Positions 1-9,008 of a stretch of DNA of 64,000 nucleotides are shown here, piece after piece. A program made the translations under genes and the position numbers. The notes beneath the pieces are model-generated. The model saw only the letters and a program-made list of their open reading frames with translations, did not search any database and was not told where the DNA came from. Origin of the DNA: an uncultured Clostridia bacterium (GTDB taxonomy: Bacteria; Bacillota; Clostridia; TANB77; CAG-508); contig CALXFE010000006.1 of NCBI GenBank assembly GCA_944387545.1, positions 1 through 64,000 on the forward strand, read 5' to 3'. The number at the start of each line of letters is the position of its first letter. Positions within the stretch are counted from its first letter, which is position 1.

Positions 1-2
1 AG

Positions 3-71
3 TCGCTTAAAAGTTCGTCGGTAACTACGCCTCAGTGGACTTTCACCACAGAGCATTGATATGCCCGTCAT
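3..71 (-). other. GC-rich edge segment with a short open frame
   Basis: This end of the window is clearly richer in G and C than what follows. An ATG at 71 on the minus strand opens a frame (MTGISMLCGESPLRRSYRRT and on) that runs out of the window without a stop. No ribosome binding site precedes it, so it may not be translated. It could be the edge of a foreign insertion or of a structured RNA. I do not recognise it. Confidence 0.2.
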
Positions 72-79
72 ACAAAATC

Positions 80-117
80 AAAGGATTTGCAAAGCAAGCA
101 GCTTTTGCAAACCCTTT
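80..117 (-). terminator. Hairpin downstream of the frameshifted small gene
   Basis: The arms AAAGGATTTGCAAA (80-93) and TTTGCAAACCCTTT (104-117) pair with one mismatch. On the minus strand the hairpin is followed by a short T-rich tract. It sits about 20 bases past the stop of the small gene at 134-426 and could end its transcript. Confidence 0.45.
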
Positions 118-133
118 GAGAAATAATAAGAAG

Positions 134-426
134 TCAGAATTCTATAATGAATTCTAATTTTATTTTTGGGTTTTCTTCATTAGCTCCCCTCATTTCGCCC
201 AAACTTGGCCAAGCACATTCATCATAGTAAGAACAATATCTTTTAGCAGAGATGTAATATCCCTCTGTTGAAAAATAAGTTCCTCTTATTGGAACTTGGT
301 TGTTTTTTTCTTCATTAAGGAATCCATACCCTTGAATTTCACGACAGCAACGGCACATTGAATTGGAGAATAAATTTTCTTCGGTTTTTTCCGAAGAAGG
401 TTTTCAATAAAATCTTTATAATCCAA
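134..426 (-). pseudogene. Small cysteine-rich protein gene with an apparent frameshift
   Basis: A good ribosome binding site (AAAGGAG, 434-440) lies 7 bases before a TTG at 426. From there the frame reads LDYKDFIENLLRKKPKKIYS and reaches SPIQ. A frame offset by two bases then continues as CRCCREIQGYGFLNEEKNNQ and runs to a stop at 134. The switch falls at a TGTG doublet near 356, so a duplicated TG would explain it. Joined, the two parts make about 97 residues with a cysteine cluster (CRCC) and a later CSYYDEC motif, which might bind metal. I do not recognise the family. A sequencing or assembly error would give the same picture. The alternative is a short intact gene from the ATG at 358, but no ribosome binding site precedes that codon. 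Confidence 0.4.
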
Positions 427-640
427 CTTTAGACTCCTTTCTTCTTATCTTTTTTTCTGTTTGGTATACTGTCAGAAAAATTCTTTTTTGACAAATATAT
501 CAACAGTAAGTGTTATGATTATAACATAGTTTTTATTCATCGTCAAAATTTACATATAATTTATTCGCTTGTATCGTCTTTTTTCATTTTTAAAAATTTA
601 TATTCTTCTTCATATATATGCTTTGTTTTTATTTACTTTA

Positions 641-669
641 TCGACAAATTATGATATCATATGTATATG
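641..669 (+). promoter_or_regulatory. Putative guaA promoter
   Basis: A -35 TCGACA (641-646), a 17-base spacer and a -10 TATATG (664-669) would start transcription just before the guaA ribosome binding site. The spacer holds the palindrome ATGATATCAT (651-660). I looked for a guanine riboswitch upstream of guaA and saw none. The rest of 427-640 is AT-rich, with a possible second -35 TTGACA at 488-493. Confidence 0.4.
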
Positions 670-691
670 ATTTTAATTTCGGAGGTAAATA

Positions 692-2230
692 ATGAAAGAA
701 AATGAATTAATTTTAATCTTAGATTTTGGTGGACAATACAATCAATTAATCGCAAGAAGAGTTAGAGAATGCAATGTATATTCTGAAGTTGTACCATACA
801 ATATTTCTATCGAGAAAATCAAAGAGAAAAATCCAAAAGGAATTATCTTTACAGGTGGACCTGCAAGTGTTTATGGTGAAGATTCTCCTAAATGTGCAGA
901 AGGCATTTTTGACTTAGGAATTCCTGTTTTGGGAATTTGTTATGGTATGCAACTAATGACCTATACATTAGGTGGAACTGTATCAAGAGCAAATACAAGA
1001 GAATATGGAACAACAAAGGTAAATATTGATAACACCTCTTCCCTATTTCAAGGATTTGAAAGAACAAATGATTTCTTAATGAGTCATACAGACTTTGTAT
1101 CTGAAGTCCCAAGTGGCTTTAAAAATATTGGTTCAACAGACCATTGCCCAAATGCTGCAATGGAAAATGTGGAGAAAAAATTATATGGTATTCAATTCCA
1201 TCCAGAAGTAAACTTATCTGTTAATGGAACACAAGTAATTAAGAATTTCTTATTTAAGATTTGTGGTTGTTCTGGAGATTGGCAAATTTCTTCTTTTGTA
1301 GAAGATAGCATTAAAACTTTAAAAGAAAAAATTGGAGACAAAAAAGCTTTATGTGCCCTATCTGGTGGTGTGGATTCTTCTGTTGCTGCTGTATTATTAC
1401 ATAAAGCAATTGGTAAAAACTTAACTTGTATCTTTGTCGATCATGGTTTGCTTCGTAAAAATGAAGGTGATGAAGTTGAAGAAGTTTTTAAGAAGCAATT
1501 TGACATTAATTTAATAAGAGTTAATGCCAAAGATAGATTTTTGGAAAAACTTGCTGGTGTTACAGACCCAGAAAGAAAGAGAAAAATCATTGGAGAAGAA
1601 TTTATTAGAGTTTTTGAAGAAGAAGCTAAAAAAATCGGTACTGTAGATTTCTTAGTACAAGGTACTATCTACCCTGACGTTATTGAAAGCGGATTAGGAA
1701 AAAGTTCTGTTATTAAAAGTCATCACAATGTTGGAGGGCTTCCAGACTATGTAGATTTTAAAGAAATTGTAGAACCTTTAAGAAATCTATTTAAAGATGA
1801 AGTTAGAAAAACAGGGTTAGAATTAGGCATCCCAGAGAACTTAGTATTTAGACAACCATTTCCAGGACCTGGATTAGCTATCAGAGTGATTGGTGATATA
1901 ACAGAGGATAAATTAGAGATCTTAAAAGAAGCAGATAGCATTTTCAGAGAAGAAATTGCAAATGCTGGCCTTCATAAATCAATTAACCAATATTTTGCTG
2001 TATTAACAAATCTAAAATCTGTTGGTGTTATGGGTGATGAAAGAACTTATGATTACACAATTGCCCTACGTGCAGTAGAAACAACAGATTTTATGACTGG
2101 TGTTTGGAGCAAAATACCTTATGAAATACTAGAAAAAGTTTCATCAAGAATTGTAAATGAAGTAAAACATGTCAATAGAGTGGTTTATGATATTACCTCA
2201 AAACCACCTGCAACGATTGAATGGGAATAA
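692..2230 (+). CDS. guaA: GMP synthase (glutamine-hydrolysing)
   Basis: It converts XMP, ATP and glutamine to GMP, the last step of guanine nucleotide synthesis, in the cytosol. The 512-residue length is normal. The N-terminal class I glutamine amidotransferase domain has its nucleophile in GICYGMQ (Cys83) and the partner residues in FHPEV (His170, Glu172). The ATP pyrophosphatase domain carries the P-loop SGGVDSS (224-230), and the C-terminal dimerisation domain ends in the typical KPPATIEWE. The start follows GGAGG (681-685) at the right distance. It is a single-gene unit with its own promoter, ending at the strong terminator at 2295, convergent with the next gene. Nothing is odd about it. 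Confidence 0.97.
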   Translation: MKENELILILDFGGQYNQLIARRVRECNVYSEVVPYNISIEKIKEKNPKGIIFTGGPASVYGEDSPKCAEGIFDLGIPVLGICYGMQLMTYTLGGTVSRANTREYGTTKVNIDNTSSLFQGFERTNDFLMSHTDFVSEVPSGFKNIGSTDHCPNAAMENVEKKLYGIQFHPEVNLSVNGTQVIKNFLFKICGCSGDWQISSFVEDSIKTLKEKIGDKKALCALSGGVDSSVAAVLLHKAIGKNLTCIFVDHGLLRKNEGDEVEEVFKKQFDINLIRVNAKDRFLEKLAGVTDPERKRKIIGEEFIRVFEEEAKKIGTVDFLVQGTIYPDVIESGLGKSSVIKSHHNVGGLPDYVDFKEIVEPLRNLFKDEVRKTGLELGIPENLVFRQPFPGPGLAIRVIGDITEDKLEILKEADSIFREEIANAGLHKSINQYFAVLTNLKSVGVMGDERTYDYTIALRAVETTDFMTGVWSKIPYEILEKVSSRIVNEVKHVNRVVYDITSKPPATIEWE

Positions 2231-2294
2231 AATCGGGATTCTGAAAATTCAACTCAAAAATCCCTACCTTAATATAGTTATATAAAACAAGAGC

Positions 2295-2321
2295 GTTAGA
2301 CCTTCGGGTCTAACTTATTTT
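2295..2321. terminator. Bidirectional terminator between guaA and the YtvI-like gene
   Basis: Perfect 8-bp stem GTTAGACC / GGTCTAAC closed by a TTCG tetraloop, followed on the plus strand by TTATTTTTTAT. The convergent minus-strand gene has its stop codon at 2315-2317, immediately beside the stem, so one element serves both genes. The minus-strand U-tract is weaker. Confidence 0.85.
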
Positions 2322-3412
2322 TTATCAAAAATCGTTTTAAATACACCTTGGTCAATCAGATTTGCAAAAATATTTTTAATAATAATCAATACAATGGGTC
2401 CTATTAATAATCCAATAACCCCTGTTATTTTAAAACCTGTATACATAGCAATTAAAGTAAAAATCGGATGAACACCAATATTCTTGCTAACCAATTTGGG
2501 CTCTAAAAATTGTCTGACAATTGACATGATGATGAATAAAGTGACAATGGCAATTCCTAGTGATAGGTCACCATTTAAGCCAGAAATAATTGCCCACGGT
2601 ATCATAACTGTTCCAGAACCTAGAATTGGAAGTGCGTCTACAAATCCAATAAACAAAGCCATTAGCAAAGGATATGGTATATTAAATTTTAAAAAAGTCA
2701 ATACATATAAACCAACTAGTGAAATAACAAATGAGACCAAGATTAATGTTGTTTCTGCTTTTAAATATCCACCTAATGTTTTAATTAAATCCTTTAAATG
2801 TGTACTCAATCTTCTGACCCATGTTTTGGGAAGATGATATTCTATTTGATCTAAGATATAGATTTTGTCAACACATATAAAATACAGAGCCAATATGGTA
2901 ATTCCAACACATATTGCAATTTCTGGAATTTTCGTAATAATATTTACTAAACCATTTAAAGCATTTTTAAGCCAGTTAGAAACTGTTTGTAAAAAATCTC
3001 CAGTTGATTCTTGTACAATATTCAATATTTCATTCGATAACTTTATTTTGTCAAAATCAAATTGTTGTATGAAACTTTGAAGTTGTGTAGAAGCTTTATC
3101 AAAGTAATCATTTAAACTTTGGAGTAAGCTAGAAGATTCCGAAAACAAGGTAATGATAATCCATGACAAAATCCCCAAAATAACAATCGTTACGAGAATA
3201 AATATCATAATAGAGCTAGTCCTTCTAGTTAAATTGGTTTTTCGCATGATAAATTTTATGCATGGTTCAATTATTAATGAAATAATAAAAGCTATTAAAA
3301 ATGGCATATAAAAAATAGATAACTTTAATGTTAAATATAAGCCAACTATTAATAATATAACATATACTATATTTTTTATAACTCTTGTCCAATAAGGTAT
3401 GTTTACAATCAT
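2315..3412 (-). CDS. ytvI: AI-2E family permease, YtvI-like sporulation membrane protein
   Basis: A 365-residue polytopic membrane protein. A pair of hydrophobic segments opens it (about 12-50). An amphipathic central stretch (about 95-145) follows, and then a block of membrane segments to the C-terminus. A conserved PILGSGTVMIPW-type motif and GLLIGPIVLII near the end fit the AI-2E/YtvI permease family. Bacillus YtvI is made during sporulation; other family members export small molecules or exchange ions. The substrate here cannot be read from sequence. The start is supported by GGGGAGAG just upstream on the minus strand. It is transcribed alone, convergent with guaA. The family is fairly certain; the sporulation role is inference from similarity. 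Confidence 0.75.
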   Translation of the reverse strand: MIVNIPYWTRVIKNIVYVILLIVGLYLTLKLSIFYMPFLIAFIISLIIEPCIKFIMRKTNLTRRTSSIMIFILVTIVILGILSWIIITLFSESSSLLQSLNDYFDKASTQLQSFIQQFDFDKIKLSNEILNIVQESTGDFLQTVSNWLKNALNGLVNIITKIPEIAICVGITILALYFICVDKIYILDQIEYHLPKTWVRRLSTHLKDLIKTLGGYLKAETTLILVSFVISLVGLYVLTFLKFNIPYPLLMALFIGFVDALPILGSGTVMIPWAIISGLNGDLSLGIAIVTLFIIMSIVRQFLEPKLVSKNIGVHPIFTLIAMYTGFKITGVIGLLIGPIVLIIIKNIFANLIDQGVFKTIFDKK

Positions 3413-3527
3413 CTCTCCCCTCCTGCATATATATTAAATATATAATCTTTTATCATTTTAAATAAAATTTAATTTCATTATTTATTATATGTATGATAAA
3501 ATTTTATATACGAAATAAAAAAAGAAA

Positions 3528-3560
3528 AAACAGTAGAATCAATTTATGTTCTACTGTTTT
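3528..3560 (-). terminator. Terminator of the CBS-domain gene
   Basis: AACAGTAGAA and TTCTACTGTT form a 10-bp stem around a 10-base loop. On the minus strand a long T-rich run follows, and the hairpin lies about 20 bases past the CBS gene stop. A-rich and T-rich flanks on both sides mean it could also work on the plus strand. Confidence 0.75.
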
Positions 3561-3581
3561 TACATAGAAATTTATATTTTA

Positions 3582-4028
3582 TTATTCTGCATTTTTGTTT
3601 GTATCACAATCACAAACATCCTCAAAAGTAATACAGATTTCTTTATCATCTAATTGGGCTCTATTTTGTGCAATATCTCCTAATGTTAATATACCAATTA
3701 CTTTTTTATTACTGTCACAAACAGGTAATCTTCTTACTTTATTTGTTCCCATTTTATTTTCTGCATTTGCTATATCTTCATCTTGTTCACAAGTGCATAC
3801 ATTGGTTGACATGATATCACTGACAGGTGTTGATTTTACATCTTTATCACAGGCAATTGTTCTTAAAATAATATCTCTATCTGTTACAATGCCACATAAA
3901 CAGTTATTGGCATCACAAACAGGTACAGAACCGATATGATTTTGAGACATTAATTTTGCCACTTCATTTATTTTTGTTTCTGCTTTAACACAACAAACTT
4001 CTGTACACATACAATCTTTAACTTTCAT
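3582..4028 (-). CDS. Cysteine-rich tandem CBS-domain protein
   Basis: A 148-residue soluble protein with two CBS domains (about 3-60 and 70-130). The first contains HIGSVPVCD and GIVTDRDIILR, the second KVRRLPVCD and GILTLGDIA. CBS pairs bind adenosyl nucleotides and often sense energy state. Unusually, it has 14 cysteines, many in pairs (DCMC, EVCC, VCTC, DVCDC). That suggests metal or redox sensing beyond ordinary CBS function, which is inference. A longer reading from a GTG at 4040 is possible, but that GTG lies inside the ribosome binding site AAAGGTGG, so the ATG at 4028 is the better start. The gene stands alone with its own terminator. Confidence 0.8.
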   Translation of the reverse strand: MKVKDCMCTEVCCVKAETKINEVAKLMSQNHIGSVPVCDANNCLCGIVTDRDIILRTIACDKDVKSTPVSDIMSTNVCTCEQDEDIANAENKMGTNKVRRLPVCDSNKKVIGILTLGDIAQNRAQLDDKEICITFEDVCDCDTNKNAE

Positions 4029-4126
4029 TTTCTTTACCACCTTTCAAAATTTCTCTTATTTATTTTTTACATTTTTTAAATTTATATTCAAAGTTTATTT
4101 TGAAAAATTGGTAAAATTTTCTTTTT

Positions 4127-4747
4127 TTAATACTCATAAATATCATATAATGGTTGATAATTTCTAGGCATAATTGGTGGTCTCATTGGTGGACGTTGTG
4201 GACGGTTATGTGGTGGTCTTGGTGGAAAATTGTTATGACGCCTTCTCAATAATTCTCTGATTAATAATATTTTGATTAAATCTCTCAAATTATTATTTCT
4301 AGGAGTTCTTCTAGTTTCTATATCTGTATTTGGATTTTCTGCATTTCGATTTTTTGTATCTTGCTTTTCAGAATTTTTCTTTTGAATTTCCTCTTTTGCC
4401 ATCTCGTTTCTATTTTGCGTTCTATTTGTATTTGTTGTAGAAACTGTATTTCCTAAATTGATATTGACATTAATCTGATTATTATCTTCTATTGCTGCAT
4501 AAATTTCATCTGTCATTTGCTCAATTTCTTTCCTACTATTTGCTCCCATATTTTCTTCACATGCTTTTTTAACCATCGGATATATAATTTTATATATTTC
4601 CGGATAAAAGTCTTCTAAATCGTTTTTCATATTTACTTGAGATGGGTTTGGATATCCATTTGGATACATTTGATTTTGATTCATATTTGTCATATTGGGA
4701 TATCCTAAAACACTTCTTATGTACTCTTCATATTGGTTATCATACAT
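4127..4747 (-). CDS. Hypothetical Asn/Gln- and Pro/Arg-rich protein
   Basis: A 206-residue protein I do not recognise. It has three parts. A Tyr/Asn/Pro-rich N-terminus (about 1-42) precedes a helical region (about 45-90) with DFYPEIYKIIYPMVKKACEE. A low-complexity polar linker (about 92-150) leads to a basic tail full of RPP repeats ending in YEY. There is no signal peptide or membrane segment. This build is common in spore-coat or surface-associated proteins of Clostridia, but nothing here proves that. The start has AGGAGG a few bases upstream on the minus strand. It is divergent from the small gene at 4884. Confidence 0.55.
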   Translation of the reverse strand: MYDNQYEEYIRSVLGYPNMTNMNQNQMYPNGYPNPSQVNMKNDLEDFYPEIYKIIYPMVKKACEENMGANSRKEIEQMTDEIYAAIEDNNQINVNINLGNTVSTTNTNRTQNRNEMAKEEIQKKNSEKQDTKNRNAENPNTDIETRRTPRNNNLRDLIKILLIRELLRRRHNNFPPRPPHNRPQRPPMRPPIMPRNYQPLYDIYEY

Positions 4748-4812
4748 ATCTAAATTCCTCCTTATTTATTTTATACAAGATATGTTGATAATCTCTAAAA
4801 GGTGCATAAAAT

Positions 4813-4841
4813 TTAACATTTTCATGATTTTGTGGTATAAT
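4813..4841 (+). promoter_or_regulatory. Sigma-A-type promoter of the 54-residue gene
   Basis: A -35 TTAACA (4813-4818), exactly 17 bases, and a perfect -10 TATAAT (4836-4841), lying about 45 bases before the start codon. This is one of the best promoters in the window and supports the small gene downstream. Confidence 0.75.
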
Positions 4842-4883
4842 TATATTGATATACAAAAAAGGCTATTAAAGGAGGTCAACCAT

Positions 4884-5048
4884 ATGACTTACAAGGAAAT
4901 TTTCAACGAATGGACTGAGGACTTACCTCATCGGAGGAAAGTTCAGGTTGCAGAAGAACTTTTGCTTATTTCAGGAAATAAGGATTTAACTCCTGAAGAG
5001 CAAAAGAAAGTAGAAGAGGCTAAAAAATATCTTCTACAACGTGATTAA
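4884..5048 (+). CDS. Small hypothetical protein, 54 residues
   Basis: It starts at the ATG following AAAGGAGG (4868-4875). A longer in-frame extension to 4695 is unlikely because it would run back through the promoter. The product (MTYKEIFNEWTEDLPHRRK onward) is charged and predicted helical, with a DLTPEEQKKVEEAKKYLL tail typical of small helical regulators. No membrane segment or metal motif is visible and I do not recognise a family. A strong promoter, a consensus ribosome binding site and a following hairpin make it a convincing real gene. Confidence 0.65.
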   Translation: MTYKEIFNEWTEDLPHRRKVQVAEELLLISGNKDLTPEEQKKVEEAKKYLLQRD

Positions 5049-5063
5049 GTAGCCTGTAGAACA

Positions 5064-5089
5064 AAGCGACCTGAGTTTTCAGGTCGCTT
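5064..5089 (+). terminator. Hairpin after the 54-residue gene
   Basis: Perfect 11-bp stem AAGCGACCTGA / TCAGGTCGCTT with a 4-base loop, 15 bases past the stop codon. The following sequence is only moderately T-rich, so termination may be incomplete or the hairpin may stabilise the RNA. It also lies downstream of the convergent murD gene. Confidence 0.6.
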
Positions 5090-5135
5090 GATCCATTTAA
5101 CTTTCTAACGTTTATAATTATCATCGTTAATTTCT

Positions 5136-6539
5136 TTATTTTAAATTTCTTACTAAATCTTTAAATTGATTTCCTCTATCTGCAAAGTCTTTAAACATAT
5201 CAAAACTAGCACTAGCAGGAGAAAATAGAACAACATCTCCACTTTTTGCATTCTTTTTTGCAATCGGAATCGTTTCTTCCAATGTTTCACACATATAAAT
5301 AGATAGATTCTTATTTTCTTTTTCCAGTTCTTCTTTGACAACATCATAAATTTTCCCTGCTGTTTGACCAATTAAAATTAATGTTTTTACTTTATCCATA
5401 ATTGGTTTTGCAAGCGGTGTATAATCTAATTTTTTGTCATACCCCCCAGCAATTAAAACAATATTTTCCTTAAAAGCATTCAATCCAGATAAAGTTCTAG
5501 ATGGTGAAGAACTTGCAGAATCATTATACCATTTTACACCATCTATTTCTTCTACAAATTCAATTCTATGTTCTACAGGCTTAAATTCTTTTATGGCTTT
5601 GACCGCAGTTTCTATGTCAACTAAACTTGCTGTTGCAGCAATCGCTGTTGCAATATTTTGATAGTTATGATTTCCTCTTAAAATGACATCTTCAGTATTT
5701 AAAATATGTTTTCTGACTTTATCATTACATTCTTTTATAACATCTTCATCAACGATATATCCATTATCTAATTTTGTTTGACTGCTAAAGAAAACAACTT
5801 TTCCTTTTGCTTCTTTTGCACATTCTCTTGTAATTTCATTATCATAATTCAAAACTAAAATGCCGTTTTCGTCTTGATATTTAAAAATATTTTTCTTAGC
5901 GTCAATATATTCTTGATAATCTTTATGAATATTTAAATGGTTTGGTGTTATATTAGTAATAACAGCAATCTGTGGACTAACTTCCATTCCCATTAATTGA
6001 AAACTACTTAATTCCAAGACAACCATATCTTCAGGTGTTATTTCTGATAGTTTTGTAAATAATGGTGTTCCAATATTTCCTCCTAAAAATGTTTTGTATC
6101 CTGCTTTTTGTAATATGCTATTTATTAAACTGGTTGTTGTTGTTTTTCCATCACTGCCAGTTACACCAATCATTTTTGCTGGACACATTTGCATTAATAA
6201 TTCTATTTCTGTTGTTACCAATGCGCCTCTATTTGCTTCTTCTACTAATTCAGGTTTCGTTGGTAAACAGCTAGGAGAACGAAAAATGACATTAAAATTT
6301 TTTAGATGTTGCATGCAATCTTTTTCAAAATGAATCATAAATCCAAAATTGGTAATTTTTTCAATAATATTTCTAGGAATTTGGTTATATTCTCTTTCAT
6401 CAAATATGGTTACATTTGCTTTTTTTGCATATAAATAGTCCAAAAGAGGTAAATTGCTAACACCTAATCCTATGATAGCCACTTTTCTGTATCTTATGTA
6501 ATCATTAAATTCATTTAATTTCTCATTGATATAATTCAT
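5136..6539 (-). CDS. murD: UDP-N-acetylmuramoylalanine--D-glutamate ligase
   Basis: It adds D-glutamate to UDP-MurNAc-L-Ala in cytosolic peptidoglycan precursor synthesis. The 467-residue length is normal. The N-terminal nucleotide-binding fold has GLGVSNLPLL (about 24-33). The Mur ligase P-loop is GVTGSDGKTTTTSL (about 122-135), followed by the metal-binding LELSSFQL and NITPNHLNIH motifs. The C-terminal domain begins around HRIEFVEEIDGVKWYNDSA and ends with SPASASFDMFKDF, diagnostic of MurD. The start ATG at 6539 follows GGGAGG. It sits outside any visible mur cluster, as a single minus-strand gene. Confidence 0.95.
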   Translation of the reverse strand: MNYINEKLNEFNDYIRYRKVAIIGLGVSNLPLLDYLYAKKANVTIFDEREYNQIPRNIIEKITNFGFMIHFEKDCMQHLKNFNVIFRSPSCLPTKPELVEEANRGALVTTEIELLMQMCPAKMIGVTGSDGKTTTTSLINSILQKAGYKTFLGGNIGTPLFTKLSEITPEDMVVLELSSFQLMGMEVSPQIAVITNITPNHLNIHKDYQEYIDAKKNIFKYQDENGILVLNYDNEITRECAKEAKGKVVFFSSQTKLDNGYIVDEDVIKECNDKVRKHILNTEDVILRGNHNYQNIATAIAATASLVDIETAVKAIKEFKPVEHRIEFVEEIDGVKWYNDSASSSPSRTLSGLNAFKENIVLIAGGYDKKLDYTPLAKPIMDKVKTLILIGQTAGKIYDVVKEELEKENKNLSIYMCETLEETIPIAKKNAKSGDVVLFSPASASFDMFKDFADRGNQFKDLVRNLK

Positions 6540-6735
6540 TTGTCAATCCTCCCAAAATCTTAATCGTATTAATATGATATTCATTCTTCTATTTTTGTTT
6601 TACATACATTTTTACATACATGTTATTTATATACTTGGTATTATATATCAAATATATAAAAAAAACAAATAATGGGTGAATATTTTTTATGATTTCGTGC
6701 AAAATAGTAATATACTTTGAGGAGGTGCTTTGTAT

Positions 6736-6825
6736 ATGAGTAAGAAAAATAAAGAAAACAAGAATAACAACAATTCAAATAATCAAAACAAAAATAATGA
6801 AAGACAAAATAATAATAACAAATAG
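6736..6825 (+). CDS. 29-residue Asn/Lys-rich peptide
   Basis: MSKKNKENKNNNN and so on: almost only Asn, Lys, Gln, Glu and Ser. A consensus GAGGAGGTG lies 8-9 bases before the ATG and a strong terminator lies just past the stop, so it looks like a complete small transcription unit. Composition and size recall very small spore proteins, but the sequence is too simple to assign. Confidence 0.5.
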   Translation: MSKKNKENKNNNNSNNQNKNNERQNNNNK

Positions 6826-6831
6826 CAAATC

Positions 6832-6868
6832 AAAGAGACAATTAGAATATCGTTCTGATTGTCTCTTT
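6832..6868 (+). terminator. Terminator of the Asn/Lys-rich peptide gene
   Basis: A long stem of AAAGAGACAATTAGAA against TTCTGATTGTCTCTTT (one wobble), closed by a 5-base loop and followed by ATCTTTTATTCT. It starts 7 bases past the stop codon. Confidence 0.8.
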
Positions 6869-6940
6869 ATCTTTTATTCTCTAGAAAAATTAACTTTTGT
6901 CTAGACCCTATTGGAATTTTTTTGTATGTAAATAGTTACA

Positions 6941-8959
6941 TTATTTAGTTCCAAATATTCTGTCTCCAGCATCACCTAATCCTGGGACAATATACCCTTT
7001 ATCATTTAATTTTTCATCAATACATGCTGTATAAATTTTTACATCTGGATGTTCTTTCTTTAATCTTTCAATACCTTCTGGTGCAGATAAGATAGATAAA
7101 AATTTAATTTTCTTAACACCATCTTTTTTTAGCATTTGAATCGTATCTGCTGCTGAACCACCTGTTGCAAGCATTGGGTCTAAGATAATCGCTTCTCTTT
7201 TGGCAATATCTTTTGGCATTTTATAATAATATTGAACTGGTTCTAAAGTTTCTTCATTTCTATATAATCCAATATGACCAATTTTTGCATTTGGTACAAT
7301 TTTTAGTAATCCGTCTAACATGCCTGTTCCTGCTCTTAAAATTGGTACAAATGCATAATTATCTTCATCTAATACTTTAGCTTTCATTTTACAAATTGGT
7401 GTTTCAATTTCTGTTTCTTTTAATTTTGCATCTTCTAATGCATGATAACATAATAAGGTTGCTATCTCCCCTATAATTTCTCTAAATTCTTTTGTTCCTG
7501 TCTTTTTATCTCTAATAATTGATAATTTGTGTTCTACTAAAGGATTATTTAATACAGTTACATTGTTGTCTGTATCCTTTTTTATTTCTTCCATTACATT
7601 TGCCTCGCTTTCATATTTGATTTCTTTTTCGTTTGTCTCGTTTGAATCTTTATTTTCTGTTTTGTTATCATCATCTTCTTTTTCATCTGGTAATAATAAA
7701 TTTAGTAAGATACCAATAATAGCTGCTAAACTCATTCCAGAAATCGTTACAGATAAATCTCCATGTACAATTGAGATTGCTGCGCCTCCTAATCCTAGTA
7801 CCAACATGGTAGATGCAACCACAATATTTTTAGATTTTCCAAAATCAATTTTATTTTCAATTAATACTTTTAAACCATTTACAGAAATAAATCCATATAA
7901 TAGTAAAGATACACCACCTAAAACAGCATTAGGAATGGTTGATACTAGTGCTGTAAATTTTCCTAAAAATCCTAAACATACAGCAATAATTGCTGCTAAT
8001 CCAATAACCCATACAGAGGCTACTTTTGTCATTCCTACAACAGATGTATTTTCACCATAAGTTGTATTTGCAGGTCCTCCTAAAAATCCTGCTACAAATG
8101 TTGCTAAACCATCACCTAATAAGGTTTTGTCTAATCCTGGATTTTTTAATAAATTTTTTCCTATAATTGTACTTAATGCTGTATGGTCACCAATGTGTTC
8201 TGCAATTGTAACCAAAGAAATTGGTACAATGGTTAATAATGCTGAGAAGTTAGGTGTATAATTTAAAAATGGTATCACAAAACTTGGCATACTGAAAAAT
8301 CCTGCTTCTAATACTGGTGCAAAATCAACTAATCCAAAACAAATTGCTGAAACATATCCTACAACAATTCCAACTAAGAATGGAATAATTTTTAAGAATC
8401 CTTTTCCTCTTACCATAACAACTGCTGTTGTTAAAAATGTAATTAAGGCAACTGCTATACATCTCCAATCAAATTGTGTTTCAGTTCCTAATCCTACTTG
8501 CGAAATGGCACTTGGTGCTAAGCTTAATCCAATAATCATAATCATTGGTCCAATAACAACTGGTGGTAGTAATTTATCTATCCATTTTTTACCTATAAAA
8601 TGAATAATGATAGCAAAAAGAACATAGACAAGTCCTACTGCCATAACGCCAACCATAGCACCTGAAATGCCACCTTTTACATAAGCTGCTGCTAGTGGTG
8701 CAATAAATGCAAAAGAACTTCCCAAATATACTGGTGATCTTCCTTTTGTACATAAGATGTAAATGAGTGTTCCAATTCCTGATGTTACCAATGCAACTGG
8801 GATGGTAAGAACCGTTTCGCCTGCTGCTGTATTTACCATAATCGGAACCAAAATGGTTGCTCCAAACATAGCAAAAACATGTTGTAAAGCTAAGATAATC
8901 CATTTACCAATAGATGGCTTTTCATTTACATCTAATAGTAATTTTTTTGTTTGTTCCAT
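6941..8959 (-). CDS. Uracil permease fused to uracil phosphoribosyltransferase
   Basis: One 672-residue frame carries two enzymes that are normally separate. Residues about 1-425 are a UraA/NCS2 uracil-proton symporter with many membrane segments, including GSSFAFIAPL and a GGPANTTYGENTSV motif. Residues about 428-465 are an acidic, Asp/Glu/Asn/Lys-rich linker. Residues about 466-672 are a Upp-type transferase with VPILRAGTGMLDG, the PRPP-binding LDPMLATGGSAADTI and the C-terminal PGLGDAGDRIFGTK. The fusion would import uracil and convert it with PRPP to UMP at the inner membrane face. The frame is continuous. An internal ATG at 7594 with GAGG 9 bases upstream could yield free transferase of 217 residues, close to the normal 209. 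GGAGG precedes the main start. The long leader is described separately. Confidence 0.92.
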   Translation of the reverse strand: MEQTKKLLLDVNEKPSIGKWIILALQHVFAMFGATILVPIMVNTAAGETVLTIPVALVTSGIGTLIYILCTKGRSPVYLGSSFAFIAPLAAAYVKGGISGAMVGVMAVGLVYVLFAIIIHFIGKKWIDKLLPPVVIGPMIMIIGLSLAPSAISQVGLGTETQFDWRCIAVALITFLTTAVVMVRGKGFLKIIPFLVGIVVGYVSAICFGLVDFAPVLEAGFFSMPSFVIPFLNYTPNFSALLTIVPISLVTIAEHIGDHTALSTIIGKNLLKNPGLDKTLLGDGLATFVAGFLGGPANTTYGENTSVVGMTKVASVWVIGLAAIIAVCLGFLGKFTALVSTIPNAVLGGVSLLLYGFISVNGLKVLIENKIDFGKSKNIVVASTMLVLGLGGAAISIVHGDLSVTISGMSLAAIIGILLNLLLPDEKEDDDNKTENKDSNETNEKEIKYESEANVMEEIKKDTDNNVTVLNNPLVEHKLSIIRDKKTGTKEFREIIGEIATLLCYHALEDAKLKETEIETPICKMKAKVLDEDNYAFVPILRAGTGMLDGLLKIVPNAKIGHIGLYRNEETLEPVQYYYKMPKDIAKREAIILDPMLATGGSAADTIQMLKKDGVKKIKFLSILSAPEGIERLKKEHPDVKIYTACIDEKLNDKGYIVPGLGDAGDRIFGTK

Positions 8960-9008
8960 TCGAACGCCTCCTTTTATTTTCTTAGTAAGTATATTGATTT
9001 ATCAACGC

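Noticed and set aside
427-691. Guanine riboswitch upstream of guaA
   Set aside because: I looked for the conserved three-way-junction motifs and saw none; the region is AT-rich without a fitting fold.
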